A stretch of DNA of 64,000 bases from Verrucomicrobiota bacterium (GTDB lineage Bacteria; Verrucomicrobiota; Verrucomicrobiia; Limisphaerales; UBA9464): NCBI GenBank assembly GCA_017309115.1, contig JAFLEF010000013.1, forward strand, positions 1 to 64,000. Reading direction: 5' to 3'. Positions 18,019-26,567 of this stretch are shown here, piece by piece. The notes below the pieces were generated by a model, which worked only from the letters and a program-made list of their open reading frames with translations, did no database searches and was not told the origin of the DNA. Numbering within the stretch: the stretch's first letter is position 1; the number at the start of each line of letters is the position of its first letter. The translations under genes and the position numbers were made by a program.

Positions 18019-18843
18019 ATGAAGAAACCCCACTCCGTTGGCCGAACCCAGTCCGGGTTCACGCTGATCGAACTGCTGGTCGTCATTGCCATCATCGCCA
18101 TTCTGGCGGGAATGCTGTTGCCCGCGCTGGCCAAAGCCAAATCGAAGGCCAATCAGGTTAAGTGCCTCGTGAACACGAAGACCCTGGGGCTTTCGACCTT
18201 CATGTACCTACAGGACTTCGGAAAGCCGGTGCCCTACAATGGACAAGCGACGGCGACCATGGACAACGCGCTCTGGGTCACCGTCCTGGCTACCAACTAC
18301 GGCGGCATTAACAACGCCCGGATCTGCCCGTCTGCCCCACCCGCCCCCAGCAAGAACAAACGCCGCCATCCCAACAGCGGTTCGGTCAATCAAACGTGGC
18401 TCTGGACGGGTTCGAAGGGCTTCGATTACGAGGGCAGCTATGTCTTCAACGGGTGGTTCTACGGCGACGATGACCCGTATTTCAGCACGCCTAGTCAAAA
18501 GGTGAAGAAGTACCGAAACGAGGTCGATTGCCCCATTCCTTCCAACACCCCGGTGATCGCCGACGGCAATTGGATCGACACCTGGCCTCAACCGACCGAC
18601 CCGCCGGCGCAAAACCTCTACACCGGGGATGACTTCGCAGGAGCCATGGTTCGCCTCACCCTGCCCCGGCACGGAGGTCCAACTTGGGGTAAGAACTCTC
18701 GGTTCAACGCGAAGAACGATCTTCCGGGCGCCATCAATATCGCCTTCGTGGACGGTCATTCTGAATTGGTGAAACTGGAGCGACTGTGGCAGCTCGACTG
18801 GCACAAAGGCTGGGTCCCGCCAGCCAAACGGCCCGGCAAGTAA
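18019..18843 (+). CDS. Prepilin-type N-terminal cleavage/methylation domain protein
   Basis: A 274-residue protein. The type IV prepilin leader is textbook: a basic start MKKPHSVGRTQS, the [10 protein letters not shown] cleavage and methylation site near residue 15, and a hydrophobic helix ending [11 protein letters not shown]. The rest is a globular domain with a C-terminal AFVDGHSELVKLERLWQLDW segment, the large verrucomicrobial/planctomycete pseudopilin type. Such proteins are processed by prepilin peptidase and are often present in many copies; whether they build pili or secretion pseudopili is unknown. The start is ATG 18019 because longer versions put about 139 extra residues before the leader. 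Confidence 0.93.
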   Translation: MKKPHSVGRTQSGFTLIELLVVIAIIAILAGMLLPALAKAKSKANQVKCLVNTKTLGLSTFMYLQDFGKPVPYNGQATATMDNALWVTVLATNYGGINNARICPSAPPAPSKNKRRHPNSGSVNQTWLWTGSKGFDYEGSYVFNGWFYGDDDPYFSTPSQKVKKYRNEVDCPIPSNTPVIADGNWIDTWPQPTDPPAQNLYTGDDFAGAMVRLTLPRHGGPTWGKNSRFNAKNDLPGAINIAFVDGHSELVKLERLWQLDWHKGWVPPAKRPGK

Positions 18844-18871
18844 TCATCCAGAGCATGCGAAAGGCAAAACC

Positions 18872-19237
18872 ATGAGTTGGTACTTGGCGGTCATAAAGAA
18901 GTATGCGGTCTTCAGCGGACGAGCCCGGAGGAAGGAGTACTGGTACTTTATCCTATTCAACACTCTCATCAGTATCGTGTTGGGAATCATCGACGGAGTC
19001 GCCGGGACGTTCAATGCGGAGGTAGGCATCGGGCTTCTCGGAGGCATTTATGGGCTCTTTGCATTTATTCCGAGTCTCGCGGTTTTTGTCCGCCGGCTTC
19101 ACGATACCGACCATACTGGTTGGTGGATTCTCATCGGATTCGTGCCGCTGATCGGGGCCGTTGTGCTCCTGCTCTTTCTCGTTCGCGACAGCACGCCAGG
19201 TTCAAACCGGTTCGGCCCGAATCCGAAAGAGGGATGA
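18872..19237 (+). CDS. DUF805 family membrane protein
   Basis: A 121-residue inner membrane protein. The family pattern is clear: an N-terminal FSGRARRKEYWYFILFN, four hydrophobic segments, RRLHDTDHTGWW near residue 75, and the C-terminal DSTPGSNRFGPNPK. DUF805 proteins are widespread small membrane proteins without a firm function. It begins 28 bases after the prepilin-like gene. Confidence 0.95.
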   Translation: MSWYLAVIKKYAVFSGRARRKEYWYFILFNTLISIVLGIIDGVAGTFNAEVGIGLLGGIYGLFAFIPSLAVFVRRLHDTDHTGWWILIGFVPLIGAVVLLLFLVRDSTPGSNRFGPNPKEG

Positions 19238-19369
19238 AGGGAGCGTCGAACGGTTCTCAGTAACCGCCCGACCAACGCCCAGCAGGTCCACCCTGATTCG
19301 CCCGAAGAACCACGAGGTTGTTCCGGACTTGCCTCAGGCAGGCAATCCCCCGTGAGATGGGGCGATCCG

Positions 19370-19990
19370 ATGAAACGTCTGCAAACTTGGTTTCCCACGT
19401 TCCTGTACACGAACCGCCTGCGCGCCCGGGGCGGAGAGGCGTTCAATCGCGAGTTGCTGAAGGAGTGTCATCAACTGCGCGACTTCGACGTGGACGGACA
19501 AAAGTGGTCTCGAACCAATTATCCGGGGGGCTACACGAGCTACGGCACCCTCGACAAACTACATCAGTTCTCCTCTACGTTCGGTGACCTCGAACGGGAC
19601 CTCAACCGGCACGTGCGCGCCTTCGGTCGGGCGCTGGAATGGGAACTCGGCGGACGCCAACTGGTCATGACCGACTGCTGGGTGAACATCATGCCGCAAC
19701 GCACGGCCCACAGTCTGCACCTGCATCCGAATTCGGTCGTCAGCGGCACCTACTACGTGGCCACGCCCCGGGGATGCGCCGGTCTGAAGTTTGAGGATCC
19801 CCGAATGAGCCGGTTCATGGCCGCCCCACCCCGGAAACCCGAGGTCCGGCCGGCCAATCAGCTCTATGTGACCTACCCCGCCCAAGCCGGTCATCTGATC
19901 CTATTCGAGAGCTGGTTGCGTCATGAAGTGGTGGCGAATCCGGTGAAATCCGAACGCATCTCCATCAGTTTCAACTACGACTGGGCTTGA
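19370..19990 (+). CDS. 2OG-Fe(II) oxygenase-like protein (TIGR02466 type)
   Basis: A 206-residue protein started at ATG 19370 (MKRLQTWFPTFLYTNRL). It has the family core: DCWVNIMPQRTAHSLHLHPNSVVSGTYYV with the HxHPNS motif, then FEDPR and GHLILFESWLRHEV, which supply the predicted iron and 2-oxoglutarate ligands of a double-stranded beta-helix. Substrates of this group are not well established. The reading frame overlaps the region just before glgA, but glgA is unlikely to be functionally linked. Confidence 0.88.
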   Translation: MKRLQTWFPTFLYTNRLRARGGEAFNRELLKECHQLRDFDVDGQKWSRTNYPGGYTSYGTLDKLHQFSSTFGDLERDLNRHVRAFGRALEWELGGRQLVMTDCWVNIMPQRTAHSLHLHPNSVVSGTYYVATPRGCAGLKFEDPRMSRFMAAPPRKPEVRPANQLYVTYPAQAGHLILFESWLRHEVVANPVKSERISISFNYDWA

Positions 19991-20031
19991 CCCGGGCAGG
20001 CTCTTTCGCGGCTTCATTAGGGACAACAGTT

Positions 20032-21504
20032 TTGAACCGATCCCCGCTACGCCTCCTTCACGCCGCCAGTGAGCTTCACCCGTTCTCCAAGACCGGGGGT
20101 CTGGCTGACATGGTCGGGGCTCTCTCCCAGGCCCTCGCCCGGGCAGGACATCGGGTACACGTGGTCACACCTCTTTACCGGGGAATCCTGAAGCGGTATC
20201 CCGCCATCCAACCCGCCCAGTGGCGTTTTGACCTCAACCTGGGTGAAGGCCCGGTCTCAGGTCAGTTCTATCGGCTCGACCCGGAGCCCCGCCTGACCTT
20301 GTGGTTTGTCGATCAACCCGTGTTCTTCGACCGACCCGGACTCTACAACGAACGGCTCCAGGATTATCCCGACAACGCCGCCCGCTTCGCCTTCTTCTCC
20401 CGCGCAGCGGCCCTGTTGGTGCGGCATCTGCCGGAGCCGCCCCAGATCGTCCAAGCGCACGATTGGCAGTCCGCTCTACTGCCGATGATCATTCGGCATG
20501 GGTGCGTGGCCGGTGGCTGGCGGTTCACGCCCAAGACGCTGCTGACCATTCATAACCTGGCATATCAGGGATGGTTTCCGGCGTCTCAGTGGCCGGTCAC
20601 CGGACTGCCGCCCCAGTGGTTCCACCTCGAGAGCGCTCTGCACTACGGTCAGCTCAACTTCCTCAAAGGCGGACTCGCCCTGACCGACGCCCTGACCACG
20701 GTCAGCCCGACTTATGCCCGGGAAATCTGCACTCCGGAGTATGGCTGCGGTCTGGATGGCCTGCTCCGACGCCGGGAATACGAGCTCACGGGGATTCTCA
20801 ACGGTGTCGATTACGACGAGTGGAACACGACCCATAATCCGGCCCTGGTCGCACCGTACGATGTCGATCATTTGGACGGCAAACGGCTCAACAAACTGGC
20901 GCTGCAGCTGGAACTCGGGCTGCCCGTCGATCCCGAGATACCGCTCTTCGTCAACATCACCCGTTTGGCGGAACAGAAGGGGGCCGACCTTCTGCCGGAC
21001 GCCCTTCAGCTCGTGCGCGCCTCGGGTCAGCGCTTCCAGTTCGCCCTGCTGGGTTCGGGCGATCCCAAACTCGAAGAAACCCTGGTCGCGCTGGGTCGGA
21101 AGTTCCCGGAGTCCCTGGCTATCCGCATTGGCTTCGATCCGAAACTGGCGCATCGGTTGGAAGCGGGCGCCGACTTCTACGTGATGCCCTCCCGGTTTGA
21201 GCCCTGCGGACTCAACCAGCTGTATTCCTTGCGATATGGCACCATTCCCATCGTGCGTGCCACCGGCGGCTTGGAGGACTCGGTGATTGATCCGCGGGAA
21301 AAGCCCGACCGCGCCACCGGCATCAAGTTCCACGACGCCAATGCCGTTGCGCTGGCCAATGCCCTGCGCAAGGCGCTCACCCTCCAGTTAGAACCCCAAC
21401 TCCTGGCCCGCTTCCGCCGGCGAGGCATGCTCACCGACTATTCGTGGACGCGTCAGGCCTCAGATTACGTGGACCTCTACGAAGAAGTCCTGCATGGCGT
21501 CTGA
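20032..21504 (+). CDS. glgA: Glycogen synthase (ADP-glucose type, GT5)
   Basis: A 490-residue glucosyltransferase that extends alpha-1,4-glucan from ADP-glucose. Residues 7-27 contain LLHAASELHPFSKTGGLADM, with the KTGGL donor-binding motif at 20-24. The C-terminal domain carries PSRFEPCGLNQLYSLRYGT near residue 395, with the catalytic glutamate. I chose TTG 20032 because it gives the usual short N terminus and has AGGGA nine bases upstream; the frame is open to TTG 19987. It implies glycogen storage, but no other glg gene is in the window. Confidence 0.96.
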   Translation: MNRSPLRLLHAASELHPFSKTGGLADMVGALSQALARAGHRVHVVTPLYRGILKRYPAIQPAQWRFDLNLGEGPVSGQFYRLDPEPRLTLWFVDQPVFFDRPGLYNERLQDYPDNAARFAFFSRAAALLVRHLPEPPQIVQAHDWQSALLPMIIRHGCVAGGWRFTPKTLLTIHNLAYQGWFPASQWPVTGLPPQWFHLESALHYGQLNFLKGGLALTDALTTVSPTYAREICTPEYGCGLDGLLRRREYELTGILNGVDYDEWNTTHNPALVAPYDVDHLDGKRLNKLALQLELGLPVDPEIPLFVNITRLAEQKGADLLPDALQLVRASGQRFQFALLGSGDPKLEETLVALGRKFPESLAIRIGFDPKLAHRLEAGADFYVMPSRFEPCGLNQLYSLRYGTIPIVRATGGLEDSVIDPREKPDRATGIKFHDANAVALANALRKALTLQLEPQLLARFRRRGMLTDYSWTRQASDYVDLYEEVLHGV

Positions 21505-21518
21505 GCGGACGCGCTGAC

Positions 21519-21764
21519 GCGAGCTGAGAGCTGAGAGCGGAGAGCTGAGAGGCAAAGTCGGTAGGCGGTAAGCGGGAAGAAAGGGCGACGCTCTGCGGAG
21601 CCACCTGGGAGCGCTGGCGTCTCGCCGGCCTGTTTCGCACGCTCACGCTCTTTACACACTCGCCGGCGAGACGCCAGCGCTCCCAGGCCGCATGGCTGCG
21701 CCCGCGGACGGGGACGGCCCTGCGGTCCATCCCTACCGTTCCGACCTCTCAGCTCTCAGCTCGC
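21519..21764. repeat. Nested inverted repeats between convergent genes
   Basis: Between glgA and trpC there are two inverted repeats, one inside the other. The outer pair is a perfect 19-base repeat (21519-21537, GCGAGCTGAGAGCTGAGAG, and its complement 21746-21764). The inner pair is a perfect 26-base repeat (21604-21629 and 21662-21687) with a 32-base loop. The right outer arm lies within the 3' end of trpC. The inner hairpin would end transcripts from both sides, but the nested structure and sharing with 58659-58680 also fit a mobile or repetitive element. Confidence 0.85.
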
Positions 21765-22590
21765 TCCCACTACCCCCCCCCAGCAGTTCCGCCGCCTTGG
21801 CGCGGATGTTCCCGGACTTCACCAGGGATTCCCCGACCAAAATCGCCCGGGCTCCGGCGTGGCGCACCCGTTCGACGTCCGCGCGGGTGTGCAAGCCACT
21901 CTCGGCCACCAGGAGCTGAGCCGGACGTTCGACCGGTCCCTTGCGGAGTTCCGGCAACCGGGCCGCAATCCGCTCGGTAGTGGCCAAGTCCACCTTGAAG
22001 GTCTTCAGATCCCGATTGTTCACACCGATTAGCCGAGCGCCACACTTCAAGGCACGCTCCAATTCGGCTTCATCGTGAACTTCCACCAGAGCCGCCAGTC
22101 CAGCCGCCTCCGCCAAAGCGTGAAAGTGACTGAGCTGGCCGTCATCCAGAATGGACACGATCAGCAGAATCGCGTCGGCGCCCCACTCGATGGCCTCCAA
22201 GATCTGCCGTTCGTCGATCAGGAAATCCTTGCGCAAGAGCGGCAGCTTCACCGCGGCCCGGATCGCACGCAGATACTCCAGGGAACCCTGGAAAAACTTC
22301 TCATCGGTCAGCACCGACAGACAGCTCGCTCCCGCCGCCTCGTAATCACAGGCGATTCGGACCGGATCAAAGTCGGGACAGATAACCCCCAGGCTGGGTG
22401 ACGCCTTCTTGACCTCTGCGATCAGGCCGACATCCCCAGCCCGCGGTCGGACGAGCGCTCCCCAGAAATCGCGCACCCCGTCGCCCCGTTTCTCCACAGC
22501 CGCCCGCAATTGATAAGCCGCTACCGAACCGCCCGGCAACTGAGCCACTTCGGTGCGCTTCTGCACCACGATGGTATCGAGAATCGTCAC
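21733..22590 (-). CDS. trpC: Indole-3-glycerol phosphate synthase
   Basis: A 285-residue TIM barrel enzyme of tryptophan synthesis. Conserved pieces include LIAEVKKASPSLGVI (catalytic Lys), LSVLTDEKFFQGSLEYL, LLRKDFLIDERQILEA (Lys), LVEVHDEAELERAL (Glu), LIGVNNRDLKTFKVDL and AESGLHTRADVERV. The start is GTG 22590, preceded by GGAGG at six bases. The last ten residues (ELRAERSER and its neighbours) are encoded by the outer arm of an inverted repeat, so the natural C terminus has probably been altered by repeat insertion. Other trp genes are not nearby. Confidence 0.96.
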   Translation of the reverse strand: MTILDTIVVQKRTEVAQLPGGSVAAYQLRAAVEKRGDGVRDFWGALVRPRAGDVGLIAEVKKASPSLGVICPDFDPVRIACDYEAAGASCLSVLTDEKFFQGSLEYLRAIRAAVKLPLLRKDFLIDERQILEAIEWGADAILLIVSILDDGQLSHFHALAEAAGLAALVEVHDEAELERALKCGARLIGVNNRDLKTFKVDLATTERIAARLPELRKGPVERPAQLLVAESGLHTRADVERVRHAGARAILVGESLVKSGNIRAKAAELLGGGSGSELRAERSER

Positions 22591-22604
22591 GCCAAACCTC
22601 CGGG

Positions 22605-23753
22605 TTATTCCTCGTCGTCCTTGAGTCCGGGAATGCGCTTGACCGGACAACCGGCCCGCAACCAGCCGTTCACAAACGCGTCCAGATCCCCGTCCATGAC
22701 CCCCTGCACATCGCTCGTCTGCACCCCGGTGCGCAGATCCTTGACCATGCGATACGGCTGGAAGACGTAGCTGCGAATCTGGTTGCCCCAGCTGACGCTG
22801 CCCTTGTCGCCATAGAACCGTTCCATTTCGCCCTTCGCCTGATCCAGCTTCAAGGCGTAGAGCTTGGAGATCAGCATCCCCATCGCAGTGGCTTCGTTCT
22901 GGGCCTGACTGCGTTGAGCCTGAGAAGCGGCCACCAAGCCGGTGGGGATGTGGGTCAACCGGACCGCCGTCTCGACCTTGTTGACGTTCTGACCGCCCTT
23001 ACCGCCTGACCGAAAGGTGTCCCGCAGGATCTCGCTCTTGGGAATGACGATGTCGCTCTCGGTGATGTCGCTCAGTTCCGCGATGACATCGACACTGGAG
23101 AAGCTGGTATGCCGCCGCTTGTTGGAATCGAAGGGCGAGATCCGGACCAACCGGTGCACGCCGCGTTCCGCTTTGCAGAAGCCATAGGCGTTTTCGCCTT
23201 CCACCCGAAAGGTCACGCTCTTGAGTCCGGCGGAATCCCCGGGCAGAGCATCGGTAACCTCCCATTTCCAACCCCGGGCATCAAACCACCGACCGTACAT
23301 GCGCGAGAGCATTTCGGCCCAGTCCTGCGCTTCGGTGCCGCCGGCCCCGGACTGAACGCTGAAGATTGCGTTGCGCGCGTCGTGGGGACCGGTCAGCAAC
23401 ACTTCCAGCTCGAAACGGTCGAGCAACTTGGTGACGGCCGCAGTCTCGACGTCGGCTTCCTTTTGGACCGCGTCCTGGCCGGCCGGCGGTTCGGCTTCGC
23501 CCAACTCCAACAACACCCGGACATCCTCCACCCGACGCTCGTACTGAAGGAGGGGTTCGACCCGCCTTTTGAGGCTGTTGGACTCTTCGATGACCTTTTT
23601 GGCGGCGTCCTGATTATTCCAAAAGTTGTCGGCAGCCATTTGCGCCTCGCATTCCTGAATCCGCCGCTGGGCTTGAGGAACATCGAGGAACTTTCGCAAC
23701 TGACCGATTTTGGACGACAGCGCGTCCAGATTGGCGCGCGTGACTTCGAACAT
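22605..23753 (-). CDS. prfB: Peptide chain release factor 2 (no programmed frameshift)
   Basis: A 382-residue class I release factor that ends translation at UGA and UAA. The SPF tripeptide that reads the stop codon is at residues 206-208 and the GGQ peptidyl-hydrolysis motif is at 253-255. The gene is one continuous frame from ATG 23753. The position of the usual +1 frameshift (after QLRKFLD, residues 18-24) reads TTCCTCGAT with no in-frame TGA, so the autoregulatory frameshift found in many bacteria is absent. It lies 14 bases upstream of trpC. Confidence 0.97.
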   Translation of the reverse strand: MFEVTRANLDALSSKIGQLRKFLDVPQAQRRIQECEAQMAADNFWNNQDAAKKVIEESNSLKRRVEPLLQYERRVEDVRVLLELGEAEPPAGQDAVQKEADVETAAVTKLLDRFELEVLLTGPHDARNAIFSVQSGAGGTEAQDWAEMLSRMYGRWFDARGWKWEVTDALPGDSAGLKSVTFRVEGENAYGFCKAERGVHRLVRISPFDSNKRRHTSFSSVDVIAELSDITESDIVIPKSEILRDTFRSGGKGGQNVNKVETAVRLTHIPTGLVAASQAQRSQAQNEATAMGMLISKLYALKLDQAKGEMERFYGDKGSVSWGNQIRSYVFQPYRMVKDLRTGVQTSDVQGVMDGDLDAFVNGWLRAGCPVKRIPGLKDDEE

Positions 23754-23843
23754 AAGACGCGGAAGGTAGGCAGCGTCGAGGCGAGGGCGCTAGGGCGAAG
23801 TTTCTATGGCAGAACGACGGCCAGAACGGTTCGGGGAGCCAGT

Positions 23844-24311
23844 TCAACGCGCGCGCCCGCCAAAGCCGGTTTGGCGGAGGGCCTCGTACAGGACAATAGC
23901 GGCGCAGTTGGACAGGTTCAGGGAGCGGGCTTCGGGATTGGGCATGGGCAAGTACAACCAGCTGTCCCGATGCTGCCCCAGCAACTCCCGCGGCAAACCC
24001 GTGGTTTCCCGACCGAACACCAGATAATCATCCGGATTAAAGACGGCATCGGAATACCGTCGGGAGCCACCCTGTTCGATAAACCAGACCCGCGAATGAG
24101 ACGGGATCGAAGCCTCCAACGTGGGCCAATCCCGCCAGCGCTTCCAGGTGACGAACTGCCAGTAGTCCATGCCCGCCCGCTGCAATTGCCGGTCGTCCAA
24201 GTCGAATCCCAACGGCTCCACCAAGTGCAGCACACTGCGGGTGGCGGCACACAGGCGGGCAATGTTACCGGTATTCGGCGGAATCTCCGGTTCAACCAGG
24301 ACGATGTTCAT
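23844..24311 (-). CDS. trmL: tRNA (cytidine/uridine-2'-O)-methyltransferase TrmL
   Basis: A 155-residue SPOUT methyltransferase that modifies the wobble base of leucine tRNAs. Motifs are MNIVLVEPEIPPNTGNIARLCAAT at the N terminus, LVFGRETTGLP near residue 97, and LPMPNPEARSLNLSNCAAIVLYEA near 120, which forms the trefoil-knot cofactor site. Length is standard. It is seven bases downstream of truA, another tRNA modification gene. Confidence 0.95.
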   Translation of the reverse strand: MNIVLVEPEIPPNTGNIARLCAATRSVLHLVEPLGFDLDDRQLQRAGMDYWQFVTWKRWRDWPTLEASIPSHSRVWFIEQGGSRRYSDAVFNPDDYLVFGRETTGLPRELLGQHRDSWLYLPMPNPEARSLNLSNCAAIVLYEALRQTGFGGRAR

Positions 24312-24318
24312 GGGCAGC

Positions 24319-25200
24319 TCAGGTTCGTTGGGCCGGGTGCAAGATAGTCGTTCCGACCGGAAGATAATAGACCCGCCAGAGGACCAGGCCGTGGGCCGGC
24401 GCGGTCATGCCCGACAACCGGCGATCCCGGGACGCCAGCATCTGGGGAATCGCCGCGGGATCAAACCGGCCCAGGCCGACCTGCACCAGGGTGCCCACGA
24501 TGCCCCGGCACATTTTGTAGAGGAATCCGTCGGCCTCGATGATCACGGTCAGCATCGGGCCGGAACGCACCACCGAACACCGGGTGACGTTCCGGACCGT
24601 ATGCCGACGCTCATAGCCGGGCGAGGCGCTGAACGCGAGGAAGTCGTGGCGCCCCTGGAACGCCTGGGCGGCCCGGCGGATCGCCACCAGGTCCAGCGGA
24701 CGGGTCACATGCCAGGCCTGCTGCCGCCACAACGGATGGTGAGCCGGATGGTTCCAGACCCGGTAGCGGTACTGTTTGCCCCGGGCCGAAAAGCGGGCGT
24801 GAAAGCCCCGGGGCGCCCGGGATGCCGAGAGCACCCGGATATCTTCCGGCAACCAGGCGTTAACGGCCAGCACCAGCTTCCGCGGAGTGAACCGCCACAA
24901 CGCGCGCGGCACATCAAAGTGGGCGCACATCCCTGCCGCGTGCACCCCGGTATCGGTCCGGCTGGATCCGGAAACTCCCGGCCGATTGGGAAACAACTTG
25001 GCCAGGGCCTCTTCGACTCGCTGTTGCACGGAGATATCCGCCGGTTGACGCTGCCAACCCGAGTAGGCAGCCCCATCGAAGGCCACGATCAGACGAATGC
25101 GCACATGATCCGGCGCCAGAATTTCCTCCGATCCGGAATCCGACTCCTCGTCCACGACCAGGGTGGGAGTGGATGAACTGGAACGTTCCCCGGGCATCAT
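24319..25200 (-). CDS. truA: tRNA pseudouridine synthase A
   Basis: A 293-residue enzyme that makes pseudouridine at positions 38-40 of tRNA. The catalytic Asp83 is in SSRTDTGVHA. Other family segments are IRLIVAFDGAAYSGWQRQP, FHARFSARGKQYRYRVWN and IIEADGFLYKMCRGIVGTL. The first 30 residues are an acidic/serine-rich extension not usual for the family. ATG 25200 (MMPGERSS) was preferred to TTG 25209. Confidence 0.95.
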   Translation of the reverse strand: MMPGERSSSSTPTLVVDEESDSGSEEILAPDHVRIRLIVAFDGAAYSGWQRQPADISVQQRVEEALAKLFPNRPGVSGSSRTDTGVHAAGMCAHFDVPRALWRFTPRKLVLAVNAWLPEDIRVLSASRAPRGFHARFSARGKQYRYRVWNHPAHHPLWRQQAWHVTRPLDLVAIRRAAQAFQGRHDFLAFSASPGYERRHTVRNVTRCSVVRSGPMLTVIIEADGFLYKMCRGIVGTLVQVGLGRFDPAAIPQMLASRDRRLSGMTAPAHGLVLWRVYYLPVGTTILHPAQRT

Positions 25201-25210
25201 GCGGTCCAAC

Positions 25211-25639
25211 TCAGCCTTCGAAGGAGGCCGGGGTCAGGCTGTCGAGATAGCTCTGGAGCAGCAGCGCGGCGGCGGTCTTGTCGACCTTGGCTTTGCGATC
25301 CCGGCCCTTGACGTTGCCTTCGCGCAGGAAGCGCTCGGCCAAAACCGACGTGAGCCGTTCATCCCACGTCTTGAGCGGCACGGCGACAGTGTCCTTCAAC
25401 ACCGCGACAAACTCCCGCACCCGGGCCGCAGCTTCCCCGTACGATCCGTCCATGTTTCGGGGCATGCCGATAATGATCAGCTCCACCTCGTTGGTCCGGA
25501 CCAATTCCTTGATCCGATTTAGGCACTCCGGGAAGGGTTCGGCGGGGATGAACTCCAGCGGCTGGGCGATCATTTTCAGGGGATCGCTGACCGCCACTCC
25601 CACCCGCACGGTGCCATGATCCAGAGCCAGAATGCGCAT
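25211..25639 (-). CDS. ruvX: Putative Holliday junction resolvase / pre-16S rRNA nuclease (YqgF)
   Basis: A 142-residue RNase H-fold nuclease. ILALDHGTVRVGVAVSDPL at the N terminus carries the first catalytic Asp, IGMPRNMDGSYGEAAARVREF follows near residue 55, and KTWDERLTSVLAE supplies the next acidic residues. The start is ATG 25639. It ends 10 bases before truA and starts 10 bases after nagB, so it belongs to the same minus-strand run. Confidence 0.94.
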   Translation of the reverse strand: MRILALDHGTVRVGVAVSDPLKMIAQPLEFIPAEPFPECLNRIKELVRTNEVELIIIGMPRNMDGSYGEAAARVREFVAVLKDTVAVPLKTWDERLTSVLAERFLREGNVKGRDRKAKVDKTAAALLLQSYLDSLTPASFEG

Positions 25640-25649
25640 GACCGGAACC

Positions 25650-26429
25650 TCAGAGCAGGACGGCGGAATCCACGTCCAAGAGCAACCGGGCATGCGCCTG
25701 CCGCCGTAGGAAGGACGCCGGGCACACGGTGGAGATCGGCCCCTTGAGCGCATCGCGAATCGGCACGGACTTCCGCTTTTCGGGAGCCACGCAGACCACA
25801 TTGCGAGCGGACATCAGCGCCGGGATGGTGAGCGTCAGCGCATAGGCCGGAACGGCGGCCAGCGAGGGGAAGTGACCCTCCTTGACCTGCTGATTTTTAC
25901 AGACGTCGTCGAGTTTCACCAGTTTGACCCAAGCGGTGTCATCGAACCGGGCCACCGGAGGATCATTGAAGGCGAGATGCCCGTTTTCGCCAACGCCCAG
26001 ACAACACAGATCGATGGCTTGGGCGCGCAACAAGGCGGTGTACCGGTCGCACTCCACTTGAGGCAGGTCAGCGTCCCCGGCGAGGTAATGGAACGCCCGC
26101 GGATGCACGAGGGATTCGACGCGATCCTTCATGTAACGGCGGAAGCCGGCCGGATGCTCCGCTGGGAGTCCGAGGTATTCATCCATGTGGAAGAGTGTGA
26201 TTCGCGACCAGTCGATGCCGCCCAATTCCACCAAGCGCTTGAGGAACCGCAACTGGCTGTTGCCGGTGGCCAGAATGGCCGCGGCGGACCCCTGGCGAGC
26301 TACGGCTTCGACCAGAATGGATCGAACGTGGTGGGCCACGAACTCGGACATCGCGTCATTGGAAGCAAACACGTCCACCGGCAATTGATCGACGGTGAAC
26401 GTACGAACAGGGACAGGAACATCAGCCAT
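25650..26429 (-). CDS. nagB: Glucosamine-6-phosphate deaminase family protein
   Basis: A 259-residue enzyme of the NagB/RpiA/6-phosphogluconolactonase fold. TLFHMDEYLGL (Asp83) and GVGENGHLAFNDPP (His151) place it with NagB-type deaminases, which convert glucosamine-6-phosphate to fructose-6-phosphate and ammonia; GENGH at the catalytic histidine is a NagB mark. The start is ATG 26429 (MADVPVPVRTF). It is the first gene of the minus-strand run leading into ruvX. A 6-phosphogluconolactonase is less likely. Confidence 0.9.
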   Translation of the reverse strand: MADVPVPVRTFTVDQLPVDVFASNDAMSEFVAHHVRSILVEAVARQGSAAAILATGNSQLRFLKRLVELGGIDWSRITLFHMDEYLGLPAEHPAGFRRYMKDRVESLVHPRAFHYLAGDADLPQVECDRYTALLRAQAIDLCCLGVGENGHLAFNDPPVARFDDTAWVKLVKLDDVCKNQQVKEGHFPSLAAVPAYALTLTIPALMSARNVVCVAPEKRKSVPIRDALKGPISTVCPASFLRRQAHARLLLDVDSAVLL

Positions 26430-26474
26430 TTTTGGTGGGCGGAGGGTGCTCTGACCCGGGAATTGGAGCAAGAC

Positions 26475-26530
26475 GGGGAAAAATAAAGCGGGTGCCGGGA
26501 TGACACACGGTTCACACCGCCGGCGCCCGC
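26475..26530 (-). terminator. Probable rho-independent terminator for the CHRD gene
   Basis: Read on the minus strand, GCGGGCGCCGG (26530-26520) pairs with CCGGCACCCGC (26498-26488), eleven base pairs with one wobble, and is followed by TTTATTTTT at 26487-26479. It lies 38 bases downstream of the stop of the 820-residue CHRD gene. The loop of 21 bases is longer than ideal. A second small hairpin (26535-26552) lies just before it. Confidence 0.65.
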
Positions 26531-26567
26531 CGCTCGCCCTCACCCGAGGGCGAAAAACTGATCTTCC

